Shown: positions 1 to 6,010 of the stretch, piece after piece | How positions within the stretch are numbered: the stretch's first letter is position 1 | Layout of the letters: each line of letters starts with the position of its first letter | Origin: Deltaproteobacteria bacterium | GTDB lineage: Bacteria > Desulfobacterota > DSM-4660 > Desulfatiglandales > B25-G16 | Direction: 5' to 3' | Assembly (NCBI GenBank): GCA_020348625.1 | Contig: CP070752.1 | Location: 536,044 to 543,666 of the forward strand | Length of the DNA stretch: 7,623 bases | Program-made: the position numbers and the translations under genes | The notes under the pieces: model-generated | Told to the model about the DNA's origin: nothing | The model's input: the letters and a program-made list of their open reading frames with translations, nothing else | Databases searched by the model: none

Positions 1-915
1 ACCACCGCCCTAGACAACGGAATCAGCCCATCTTCCATAATTATAGACGCGCCCTATATATCGCCCATTGGGGGAGAGTAGGAGGAAAAACTCAGGAAGC
101 CTAGCAAAAATAATGAAAAATTCTTCGGCCCTACTCCCTTTAGGACCGGACTAATAAAATCTCGAAATGTTATTACCATCAAGATACTTGCAAAGGTCGG
201 GGTTAACCATGCAATCGATTATGCAATACAGATGGGTATAGAATCCCCCCTGAGTGCTGATCTATCCTTGGCCCTCGGTTCTTCAGGCACATCTCTTCTC
301 GAACTCACGAGAGCTTACTCGGTATTCGCCAATAACGGCATGCTCCTAGAGCCTATCTTCATTACCAAGATTGTGGACAGAAACGGAGAAACCCTCGAAG
401 AGAATCAGCCTTCCTTTACTGAGGCTATCGCGCCGGAAACGGCAGCAGTCATGACCGATCTCCTCGAGGCCGTAGTCCAAGAGGGGACCGGTTTTAGGGT
501 GAAGGCGCTCAAAAGGCCCGTGGCAGGCAAGACCGGTACCACCAATGATCTGCGTGACGCATGGTTTCTCGGATTCACTCCCTCAGTCGTTACAGGGGTG
601 TGGGTTGGTTATGACGACAGGAGACCAATGGGTAAGGGAGAAACTGGTTCTCGAGCAGCGAGCCCCATATTCCTTTATTTTATGCAGGACATACTTGAAG
701 GAACGCCCAAGGAGCCTTTTCAGCATCCCGAAGGCGTGGTGGTAGCAAAGATAGATGCCAAAACGGGCCTTCTGGCAAGCCCATTCTCGGAGAAGACCTG
801 CTTTCAGGTATTCAAGAAAGGTACGGAGCCTACCGATTACTCACCCAAGCCTGATCAGGGAAAACCGGGGGAGTTCTTCCAGCTAGACATGGACTTCTCA
901 GGCAAATCCCCCTAA
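1..915 (+). CDS. Penicillin-binding protein 1A (class A PBP), C-terminal transpeptidase part, 5' truncated, with an in-frame TAG
   Basis: Class A PBPs polymerise and cross-link peptidoglycan in the periplasm, anchored in the inner membrane. Frame 1 is open from the window edge, broken only by TAG at 79-81, and ends at TAA 913-915. Visible family marks are the transpeptidase SxN box (Ser-Arg-Asn, 160-168, in KSRNVITIKI), the ALGSSGTSLLELTRAYSVFANNG stretch starting near 271, and the KTG box (529-537, in GKTGTTNDLRDAWFLGF). The glycosyltransferase domain and the SxxK serine lie upstream of the window. The first ATG after the stop (232) would give a product lacking the SxN box, so it is not a believable independent start. 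Sequence after the TAG is well conserved in style. A recent nonsense mutation, a sequencing error or readthrough are all possible. The gene converges on and overlaps the squalene-synthase-like gene by a few bases. Family assignment is secure; intactness is not. Confidence 0.88.
79..81 (+). other. In-frame amber (TAG) codon inside the PBP1A reading frame
   Basis: Reading frame 1 from base 1 gives PBP1A-like residues (ending ...DAPYISPIGGE), then TAG, then EEKLRKPSKNNEKFFGP, with no shift in frame. In homologues this is a variable loop upstream of the SxN box. The usual Trp-Lys-Pro of that loop appears here as Leu-Arg-Lys-Pro, so the loop is atypical beyond the one stop. A point change from TGG or CAG would explain the codon. 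Confidence 0.9.
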
Positions 916-1949
916 TCGGGCCGGCGCGTTGCCATACCAAGAAAACCCTTTCTCGTTTTCAGGTAATCCTCTTCCAGGACATGATTTGATTTTGCAAAAG
1001 CGGGGGCCTCATTCATTATAGATGCGATTTCCTCCCGCGATATCTTAGTCTCCCCCATCTCAACGATCTTACCAAGGGTTCTGTACCCGATTACAAACGG
1101 GATAATGCAGAATTTCCGAATCGATCTCTCACCGATCGGCAATGCCTGTATATACTTAAGGGTTGAGTCGAGATACTGCACTACACGAGGAATGATTACC
1201 TGAAGAACTCTCCGTCTCTGATCTAGGGAGAGGGCTTCCATCTTATCAAGATCGATGTTACAGCTCTGTGTGACAGTAGAGGGGATATAGCACCACCCCC
1301 TACCAATATCCTTCTGAAAATCCTTAACGATATTGATCATCTGCAAAGCAAGGCCAAACTCTATCTGGTAGGTCTCAAGCTCGGTTTTCTTCTTTTTTGT
1401 GCTCTCATGGAGGCAGAAGATCTTCGTAAGCATGACACCCACGACACCTGCCACATAATAGCAGTAGTCCTCTAATTCTTGGACATCGGCCAACTGGAAA
1501 ACCGCACAGTCTCTCTGGAGCTTCCTCCTCTGGAACTCCGCCATCCCCTCTGACGCCTCCACAAGCAAGGGGTCCATAATTCTTCGATAGATCTCTGGGA
1601 TATCAAAGTAGCACCGCAGGATTGTCCGGCCATTCTCTATGAGATCTTTTTCATGGGAATTCTCTTTCCATCTGAATTTAAGCGGCTCATAAAGCTCCAT
1701 TCTGCGACGCAATTCCTTGTCACCCCGAAAGATCTCCGAGAAATTCCGCAGATCCGCTATCTTCTCTCTTTCATCTTGATACAGGTTATCCTCAAAGGTG
1801 TCGGCAATACGAAAAAGCAGGTATCCAAGAAGCACCGCCCTAAAGGTATTTCCCTCCAGCTGACCTATGTTGAGTGCAAACGTCCTCGATACCTTGGGGA
1901 GCATCTCCCGGCAATAGGCCCAGTCTTTTTCTCTAGCTTGCTCAGTCAT
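912..1949 (-). CDS. Squalene/phytoene synthase family protein (head-to-head prenyl transferase)
   Basis: A 345-residue protein of the all-alpha trans-isoprenyl diphosphate synthase family. Members condense two C15 or C20 prenyl diphosphates head to head, giving presqualene or prephytoene diphosphate and then squalene or phytoene. Both Mg-diphosphate Asp motifs are present: DTFED at residues 50-54 (in LLFRIADTFEDN) and DFQKD at 210-214 (in MINIVKDFQKDIGRGWCYIP). The SRTFALNI motif lies at 21-28 and a YYVAGVVG segment at 164-171. The length fits the squalene-synthase branch better than the shorter HpnC/HpnD proteins, and the wording resembles eukaryote-type squalene synthases. I infer squalene synthase, but phytoene or dehydrosqualene synthesis cannot be excluded. 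ATG 1949-1947 is the only start: an in-frame TAG lies seven codons upstream, and no strong ribosome site is seen. The gene stands alone, with no other hopanoid or carotenoid gene in view. Its stop overlaps that of PBP1A. Confidence 0.87.
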   Translation of the reverse strand: MTEQAREKDWAYCREMLPKVSRTFALNIGQLEGNTFRAVLLGYLLFRIADTFEDNLYQDEREKIADLRNFSEIFRGDKELRRRMELYEPLKFRWKENSHEKDLIENGRTILRCYFDIPEIYRRIMDPLLVEASEGMAEFQRRKLQRDCAVFQLADVQELEDYCYYVAGVVGVMLTKIFCLHESTKKKKTELETYQIEFGLALQMINIVKDFQKDIGRGWCYIPSTVTQSCNIDLDKMEALSLDQRRRVLQVIIPRVVQYLDSTLKYIQALPIGERSIRKFCIIPFVIGYRTLGKIVEMGETKISREEIASIMNEAPAFAKSNHVLEEDYLKTRKGFLGMATRRPD

Positions 1950-2058
1950 TGGATCGCGTATTTTTTGCTAAGACCCCTCGTCGTAGGCCCTTTTCTGGAG
2001 CTTATCCATCCCAAGATCTAGAAACCTCTAATTAGTACTACTTTTGAAAACGAGATGA

Positions 2059-2073
2059 AAGCACTAAGTGCTT
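2059..2073. repeat. Perfect 7-bp inverted repeat with 1-bp centre
   Basis: AAGCACT-A-AGTGCTT is a perfect 15-bp palindrome. The tight centre suits a dimeric DNA-binding protein better than an RNA hairpin. It lies about 180 bp upstream of the -24/-12 promoter, a distance at which sigma-54 activator sites occur. It could equally serve the divergent squalene-synthase-like gene, about 110 bp away. Function is inferred only. Confidence 0.5.
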
Positions 2074-2119
2074 GGAAACAGCGCACCGTCAGCATGCATC
2101 CCTTGGAATATCGTTCTTT

Positions 2120-2135
2120 GGCCTATTGCTAGGCC
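2120..2135. repeat. 6-bp inverted repeat with 4-base centre (GGCCTA-TTGC-TAGGCC)
   Basis: Perfect arms with a TTGC centre. It could be a protein-binding site, about 115 bp upstream of the -24/-12 promoter, or a small RNA hairpin. There is no T-run after it on either strand, so it is not a terminator. Confidence 0.45.
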
Positions 2136-2250
2136 TTCCACCCGTTTGAACTTGTTCCTGCCCTGTAGCTTGACTCAAAGGAGGATTTTCGGTAGCTTTT
2201 TTCTGAAATAATGTGGTTGCTTTCCCTTTTTCCACAATAGTCCTAATAGG

Positions 2251-2267
2251 TTGGCCCGTTTCTTGCC
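2251..2267 (+). promoter_or_regulatory. Predicted sigma-54 (-24/-12) promoter of the zinc-ribbon gene
   Basis: The bases TTGGCCCG-TTTC-TTGCC match the RpoN consensus TGGCACG-N4-TTGC at all but one core position. The invariant GG (2253-2254) and GC (2265-2266) are separated by exactly 10 bases. Transcription would start near 2278, leaving a leader of about 24 bases that contains the ribosome site 2292-2296. Position, spacing and strand all fit the downstream gene. It is a pattern match only; the activator is unknown. Confidence 0.55.
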
Positions 2268-2301
2268 TTTAATAAAGGGGTTATTTTAGGTAGGAGCTAG
2301 C

Positions 2302-3279
2302 ATGAGAGAATGCCCGAAATGCGGTTACCTTCGTAGACCGGAGGACAATGAGTTTTACGGTCCAGACGAATGCCCGAAATGCGGGACTATTTACATAAAA
2401 TACCAGGCATATCTGGCCCAGACACAAGAAGATGAAGAGGCCAAAGAAGAGCCACCTGAGGACGTACAAGAAGAACCGGAAGGCCCATCGCGGAAGACCT
2501 GTTCAAAATGCGGTAAGATCTCCGATTCATACCTCTTCAACCTCTTGCCCTGGCGGTGCCCCGCATGCAGTACAAGATCTTGGGAATCCCCCATAAAGAA
2601 GAGACAAAATGCACTTCTGTACACTGCAACAGCTACTGGTATTGCTGCGGTTTTAGCCATAGGAATGATCGACATCCAAAGCAGAGGAAAGAGGCGCCAG
2701 ATTTCTCAACAGAAGCAAGCAAAGAAACTGACAGTGCAACAAGGCAAGGAGGCTGCGAGGAAGCGTGCTGAACAAGAGCTGGCAGCGAAACTTCAGGCCC
2801 AAGCGGAAATGAACGAGCTGATTAAGAAAGAATCGCTGGCAGCCTACAGCGCACTGAAAAAAATCGATGCCTTGCTGCTTAGCGGATCGACCTATGGTAA
2901 TTACAGCAGTGCATTAGCGGATGCAAGGAAGGAACTTGACGTGTTAAGACCGGGTTACGAACAGACAAGTCATCTCGAATCCATTATTGCTTATTACAAC
3001 CAGGCGAAAGATGTTTGGTATTTCAAGAGAAACGCTGATCTCCCCAAGCTTTGTGAAGCGTACAAGAGCATTATCTATAAAAACGAATTTGCCGGCAAGC
3101 TGAAACACTGTGAAGCATGCCTGAGGAGTTGTGATACAATTGTTCAAATCCAAGACAGAGTGAAGCGCAAAGAAGTTTTTCAAACTGTAAGACCTTACAT
3201 TGAGGAACTCCAACAGAAACTGTGGAGCGAAGCCGCGATTTCCATGAGGGCGTTCGAGCAACAGTGGGGATTCCCTTAA
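2302..3279 (+). CDS. Zinc-ribbon, single-TM, coiled-coil protein of unknown function
   Basis: I do not recognise a named function. The 325-residue protein starts at ATG 2302 with a clear AGGAG five bases upstream. Residues 1-34 form a zinc ribbon (C4-P-K-C7 and C24-P-K-C27) of the CPKCGYxRRPED...ECPKCGxIY type seen in many proteobacterial proteins. An acidic Pro/Glu linker (43-62) follows, then a second ribbon (C67-x-x-C70 and C86-P-A-C89). A short hydrophobic segment (about 103-125) flanked by Lys/Arg is a probable membrane helix. Residues 130-180 are Lys/Gln/Ala/Glu-rich and likely coiled coil. The C-terminal 145 residues look helical and carry C251, C270, C273 and C277. No signal peptide or enzyme motif is seen. 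The membrane-plus-ribbon layout suggests a scaffold or regulatory role, but that is inference. A sigma-54-type promoter directly precedes it, and it stands alone. Confidence 0.85.
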   Translation: MRECPKCGYLRRPEDNEFYGPDECPKCGTIYIKYQAYLAQTQEDEEAKEEPPEDVQEEPEGPSRKTCSKCGKISDSYLFNLLPWRCPACSTRSWESPIKKRQNALLYTATATGIAAVLAIGMIDIQSRGKRRQISQQKQAKKLTVQQGKEAARKRAEQELAAKLQAQAEMNELIKKESLAAYSALKKIDALLLSGSTYGNYSSALADARKELDVLRPGYEQTSHLESIIAYYNQAKDVWYFKRNADLPKLCEAYKSIIYKNEFAGKLKHCEACLRSCDTIVQIQDRVKRKEVFQTVRPYIEELQQKLWSEAAISMRAFEQQWGFP

Positions 3280-3761
3280 CCGAGATCACGGCAAACAGGG
3301 TTGAATCCATACAAGGCAGCCATACCGGTTCATAAGTGGAGCCCTGTCATTTTAAAAGGTAACCAGCTGAATCCGTATGATATTTTGCTTATTGCATTTC
3401 TTAAAAAATCCAAATCTCGAAGCACGAAACTCGAAACAAATACGAATGTTCAAACTCCAAAACTCAAAACAAAACATTCGATCTAACTTCCACCTTGATA
3501 GGACGCAAGTTCGTACAATGCTTTGGTCATTTGATATTGGGATTTAGATATTGTTTCGGCCTGCCCTGGCGCGACGTTTCTCGAATAAAGCGAGCTCCTT
3601 ATGACATTTCGCGACTATTCTCCATGTGCGTCTGGTCTGAAATCCAGGTCTGGGCCAGGGATTTCGGTATTCGGATTTCGGATTTGAACGTGGCAATAAT
3701 CCTGCCAATTAGCCGCTTCATAGTTGACTTTGAGGTTACCCTGGGTTCACAAGGAAAACTA
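3280..3761. other. 480-bp gap between zinc-ribbon and cyclase genes
   Basis: No gene is supported. The small plus-strand frames here consist of low-complexity Lys/Thr-rich repeat translation or run antisense into the cyclase. Most of the gap (about 3401-3690) is a degenerate inverted-repeat element, listed separately. A 5-bp stem TGGCA/TGCCA near 3692-3708 lies downstream of the cyclase stop but has no T-run, so no terminator is assigned to either flanking gene. Confidence 0.6.
3401..3690. repeat. Degenerate inverted-repeat element with CGAAAC/TTTCGG-type arms
   Basis: The left arm (about 3405-3480) is A-rich and built from variants of CGAAACTCGAAACAAATACG. The right side carries the complementary style at about 3536-3559 (GGGATTTAGATATTGTTTCGG) and again at 3660-3687 (GATTTCGGTATTCGGATTT). 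Inside, CCCTGGC (3564-3570) pairs with GCCAGGG (3654-3660), enclosing a short stem CTCG/CGAG at 3580-3594. I recall similar 'TTCGAATTTCGG' DNA from deltaproteobacterial and Nitrospirae genomes, sometimes near four-helix-bundle genes. No such gene or transposase is here, so this may be a non-autonomous or decayed copy. Confidence 0.5.
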
Positions 3762-5597
3762 CTAATATACCACCTTGTACACTGCTATCGGGGAATGAAT
3801 ACCCTTCAAATGGAATGTGCCGGCCTCTTCAACGGAGGCAATGTCCTTTGCCTTGCTGTACGTTCTGCGGCTGATGAGTATCTCGCCCGGTTTGGCCATC
3901 GACTCGAGGCGCGCTGCAATATTCACTTGGTTCCCGACTACCGTATAGTCTCTATGGAATTCCGACCCGATATTGCCGACCGTCATGTACCCCGTATTGA
4001 TCCCTATCCCTATGGTCAAGTCGTGCCCGTACGCTAACCACTCCTCTCGTAAATGGACTATCTTCCTTTGCATATCAATAGCCAAACGGACTGCCCTCTC
4101 TGCATGATCCGGTATTGAAACAGGATCTCCGAAAAAGACCATGATCCCATCACCGATTATCTTGCCCAGTGTTCCTTCATGTACATGAACGAGCTTCGCC
4201 ATTTCAGACACGTAATTGTTGAGCAGCAAACAGGTCTCTTCTGGTTCAAGGGAATCGGTTAGATCCGAAAACCCCCTGATATCCGAAAAAAGAACTGTCA
4301 TCAGTTTCCTGTGTGAGATCTCATTGAAATCGCTTCCGTTTGAGAGAATCCTTTCGGTGATCTTCGGCGATAGGTATCTCCGCAATTCGTTGTACCTTCC
4401 CAGCTCCTCAACCTGCTCACCAACCTTTCTGGTTAGGTCTTCATTAAGCAGGAGCAATTCTTCCTGGGTCTTTCTTAGCTCCGCGGTTCTCTCCTCCACC
4501 ATATTCTCGAGGTTTCTCGCGTACGTACCGATCTCTAGTTTGGCCTTTTTTAGTTCGAGATTAGCCATTTCCAGGTCTTCATAGGCCTTGTTTTTGGCGG
4601 TGATTGCCTCCCTGAGTTGATTGATGGTTTCGATCAACCCATGAGTTGTTTCGCCTTTATTGCCTCTTTTTGCCACTTGGCGAAACAGCCTATTCCAAAG
4701 CCGGGAGCGCGTATAGGTGATATCCAAAATGAAGTAGGGGGCCCTAAATATCTCTCCCTTTGTCACAAGCATTCTACCATCTATGCTCAGCGATTCAGTA
4801 ATCAGGACCCCAACCGGTTTGTCTCGCTCCCCTGCCCCTTTCTCACCGGTCAGCTCAGAGTATCTGCCCAAAAAGACTCTCCTGCCCCCAACGATATCAG
4901 GCTCGAGGCAGACCTCTCTGCCGATAACCCTCCTCTTTTTTTCAACAGGGGAATAAACAGACATCTGACCTTTTTCGATCCGGGGATCCAGACCGTAGCG
5001 CGCGAATTCCTCCTCTTTTTTGAGGAGCGTCTCCGGATCATATGCATTCAAAGGCTGTTTGACGGTAGCTGGAGGCAAACCCCAAATGGTAGGTATTGAA
5101 GATATGATACCTCTCAGATAAGGATCCCCAATATAATCGCGGTTGGGATCTTGATCTTCGTGAAACGTGACCCGCACAATGGCATGTATTTTCCTCAGCC
5201 TATGATCATAGGTTGGAGGCCTGATGATATCAATGTCCTTGGTGTCATTGAAGTTCTGGTTAAAGAAAGGTAGCCGCCGAATGCCGTCATTCGGTCCAGC
5301 AAAAAGTTGGCTGAAATAGCTTAATCTTCCCCAGGAGCGCAGCCAACCAGCCGAACTACCGCAGTTGAAGTAAAATTCCGGGTCTCCCACAAGGCTTTTT
5401 GCCCTGCGAAAGACCGTTTCAAAAACCTCATATGTGGTCCATTCATCCTCATCTGTCAGATAGTCTTTCGCGCAGGTGTATCTGCTATCCGGAAAGGGAA
5501 GGCCGTCAAAAAGACAGGCAGCATCGCCCAGGAGGCTCTCCACATACGAGGAGATGATGCGGATATTCCGATTGCTTTTACAGTCAACCCGGCTCAT
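3762..5597 (-). CDS. Class III adenylate cyclase with long N-terminal sensor-like region and coiled-coil linker
   Basis: The protein (611 residues) makes cAMP from ATP, by prediction. The C-terminal cyclase domain (about 430-611) has both metal Asp residues: D439 in LFSDIRGFS and D483 in KIIGDGIMVFFGD. The transition-state pair is N559 and R563 in GNQVNIAAR. The purine-reading residues are K479 and T552 (in DYTVVG), the Lys/Thr pair common in bacterial adenylate rather than guanylate cyclases. A coiled coil (about 320-405) leads into the RRYLSPKITERILS entry motif (406-419). Residues 1-300 contain no membrane helix. The stretch 50-180 (DEWTTYEVFETVFRRAKSLVGD ... IPTIWGLPPATV) resembles N-terminal sensor regions I have seen on other bacterial signalling proteins, but I cannot name the ligand. 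ATG 5597 is the only start in the open frame; no clear ribosome site precedes it. It is a single gene, divergent from tRNA-Pro. Confidence 0.9.
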   Translation of the reverse strand: MSRVDCKSNRNIRIISSYVESLLGDAACLFDGLPFPDSRYTCAKDYLTDEDEWTTYEVFETVFRRAKSLVGDPEFYFNCGSSAGWLRSWGRLSYFSQLFAGPNDGIRRLPFFNQNFNDTKDIDIIRPPTYDHRLRKIHAIVRVTFHEDQDPNRDYIGDPYLRGIISSIPTIWGLPPATVKQPLNAYDPETLLKKEEEFARYGLDPRIEKGQMSVYSPVEKKRRVIGREVCLEPDIVGGRRVFLGRYSELTGEKGAGERDKPVGVLITESLSIDGRMLVTKGEIFRAPYFILDITYTRSRLWNRLFRQVAKRGNKGETTHGLIETINQLREAITAKNKAYEDLEMANLELKKAKLEIGTYARNLENMVEERTAELRKTQEELLLLNEDLTRKVGEQVEELGRYNELRRYLSPKITERILSNGSDFNEISHRKLMTVLFSDIRGFSDLTDSLEPEETCLLLNNYVSEMAKLVHVHEGTLGKIIGDGIMVFFGDPVSIPDHAERAVRLAIDMQRKIVHLREEWLAYGHDLTIGIGINTGYMTVGNIGSEFHRDYTVVGNQVNIAARLESMAKPGEILISRRTYSKAKDIASVEEAGTFHLKGIHSPIAVYKVVY

Positions 5598-5667
5598 GAC
5601 ACGAGGAAGCGTTAGAGGGAAAAGCTCATCGACTGCCTCAGCACCGGCAGTTACAAGGGAACCACAG

Positions 5668-5690
5668 GGAAGGCCGGATTACGGAAGGCC
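5668..5690. repeat. Direct repeat GGAAGGCC x2, 15-bp period, upstream of the cyclase
   Basis: GGAAGGCC occurs at 5668-5675 and again at 5683-5690, two half-sites 15 bp apart and 70-95 bp before the cyclase ATG. The overlapping AGGCC/GGCCT pair could also form a weak stem. It may be an operator or chance. Confidence 0.25.
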
Positions 5691-5700
5691 TGCCCTTTAG

Positions 5701-5706
5701 AGTATA
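5701..5706 (-). promoter_or_regulatory. Possible -10 box (TATACT) for the cyclase gene
   Basis: The minus strand reads TATACT, one base from TATAAT, about 105 bases before the cyclase ATG in an A/T-rich stretch. No good -35 hexamer is seen 16-18 bases upstream of it, so it is weak and might need an activator. Confidence 0.2.
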
Positions 5707-5786
5707 GTCTATTGCCTAAGGTGAGATTTCTTTTGCAAATATACTAAAACTTCCCTTTGCAATACAAGACAAATTTTGTTATTGTT

Positions 5787-5816
5787 TTGTCGGTGTTGAA
5801 AGGTTGCTACTAGTTT
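5787..5816 (+). promoter_or_regulatory. Possible sigma-70 promoter of tRNA-Pro
   Basis: TTGTCG (5787-5792) and TAGTTT (5811-5816) with an 18-base spacer would start transcription near the tRNA 5' end. Another pairing (TTGTTT 5782-5787 with TACTAG 5808-5813) has a 20-base spacer. Both are moderate matches in an A/T-rich leader; some promoter is expected here. Confidence 0.3.
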
Positions 5817-5821
5817 AAGGT

Positions 5822-5898
5822 CGGGACGTGGCCCAGTCTGGTAGGGCACCTGAATGGGGTTCAGGGGGTCGCTGGTTCAAATCCAGTCGTCCCGACCA
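5822..5898 (+). tRNA. tRNA-Pro(GGG)
   Basis: A full cloverleaf of 77 bases decodes CCC (and CCU). The acceptor CGGGACG (5822-5828) pairs with CGTCCCG (5888-5894), followed by discriminator A and an encoded CCA (5896-5898). The D stem is GCCC/GGGC (5831-5834 / 5844-5847), where many bacterial tRNA-Pro have GCGC/GCGC. The anticodon stem is CCTGA/TCAGG around the loop ATGGGGT, with U33 at 5855, anticodon GGG at 5856-5858 and G37. The T stem is GCTGG/CCAGT around TTCAAAT. It is read toward Lon and is followed by an intrinsic terminator. Part of it is duplicated just downstream. Confidence 0.96.
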
Positions 5899-5920
5899 GA
5901 ACAGATAAGGGTTTCCTCAG
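5888..5920 (+). repeat. 33-bp direct repeat, copy 1 (tRNA-Pro 3' acceptor, CCA and trailer)
   Basis: The 3' acceptor strand, CCA and the following 22 bases recur without mismatch at 5999-6031. A second exact match, GTTCAGGGGGTCG, links 5859-5871 with 5964-5976, so the shared part reaches back into the anticodon arm. Together they show a tandem duplication of the tRNA unit with period about 99-111 bp. Confidence 0.9.
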
Positions 5921-5938
5921 CGGGAGGGGACCTTTTTT
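5907..5938 (+). terminator. Rho-independent terminator of tRNA-Pro
   Basis: AAGG (5907-5910) pairs with CCTT (5931-5934). After a bulged G, TTTCCTC (5912-5918) pairs with GAGGGGA (5924-5930), with two G-U pairs and a 5-base loop. Six T residues follow (5933-5938). It begins nine bases after the tRNA CCA. Its 3' arm lies inside the degenerate 5' part of the second tRNA copy. Confidence 0.75.
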
Positions 5939-6010
5939 CATTCAAAAACTGCTGAACAAAAGAGTTCAGGGGGTCGTCCCGCTTGACAGAAGCGGGATCG
6001 TCCCGACCAG
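5921..6010 (+). pseudogene. Degenerate tandem copy of tRNA-Pro with rebuilt arms
   Basis: The 3' portion is exact tRNA-Pro: 5964-5976 equals the 3' anticodon stem and variable loop, and 5999-6009 equals the 3' acceptor plus CCA. The 5' part is eroded: CGGGAGG (5921-5927) still matches the acceptor and can pair at 6 of 7 positions with CGTCCCG, while the D arm is replaced by T-rich sequence. CTGAAC/GTTCAG (5952-5957 / 5964-5969) restores a stem where the anticodon arm was, without a readable anticodon. The T arm is replaced by a strong hairpin, TCCCGCTT-GACAG-AAGCGGGA (5977-5997). It cannot be a standard tRNA because the T loop is missing. Confidence 0.6.
5977..5997. repeat. 8-bp hairpin replacing the T arm (TCCCGCTT-GACAG-AAGCGGGA)
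   Basis: A perfect stem with a 5-base loop sits exactly where the T arm of the intact tRNA is found (16 bases there, 22 here including one flanking T). Its 3' arm can alternatively pair with the following acceptor strand (CGGGA-TCG-TCCCG, 5993-6005). I recall similar 'CCCGCTT...AAGCGGG' hairpins dispersed in some bacterial genomes; not verified. Confidence 0.6.

Larger units (their letters stand above)
1950..2301. other. 352-bp non-coding region between divergent genes
   Basis: No convincing reading frame is present. The stretch separates the divergently transcribed squalene-synthase-like and zinc-ribbon genes. It holds two inverted repeats (2059-2073 and 2120-2135), a T-run at 2196-2202 without a matching stem, a sigma-54-type promoter (2251-2267) and a strong ribosome site (2292-2296). 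On the minus strand a 12-base AGTACTAATTAG string (2038-2027) equals the end of many 23S rRNAs, but the rest does not align clearly. I cannot name an RNA gene here. Confidence 0.6.

Noticed and set aside
545..745. Plus-strand 66-codon frame inside PBP1A
   Set aside because: Out-of-frame shadow of the strongly conserved transpeptidase region; no own ribosome site or family signal.
2120..2202. Terminator from the GGCCTA/TAGGCC hairpin and the later T-run
   Set aside because: The T-run at 2196-2202 lies about 60 bases downstream of the stem and has no stem directly before it.
3301..3486. Small plus-strand frame (61 codons) after the zinc-ribbon gene
   Set aside because: Its C-terminal half is the A-rich repeat arm (Lys/Thr/Asn-rich low complexity); no convincing ribosome site or protein-family look.
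3495..4037. 180-codon plus-strand frame
   Set aside because: Antisense to the catalytic end of the adenylate cyclase and extending into the repeat element; the cyclase frame has all catalytic motifs.
4617..5099. 160-codon plus-strand frame
   Set aside because: Antisense shadow of the cyclase N-terminal region; no recognisable protein features.
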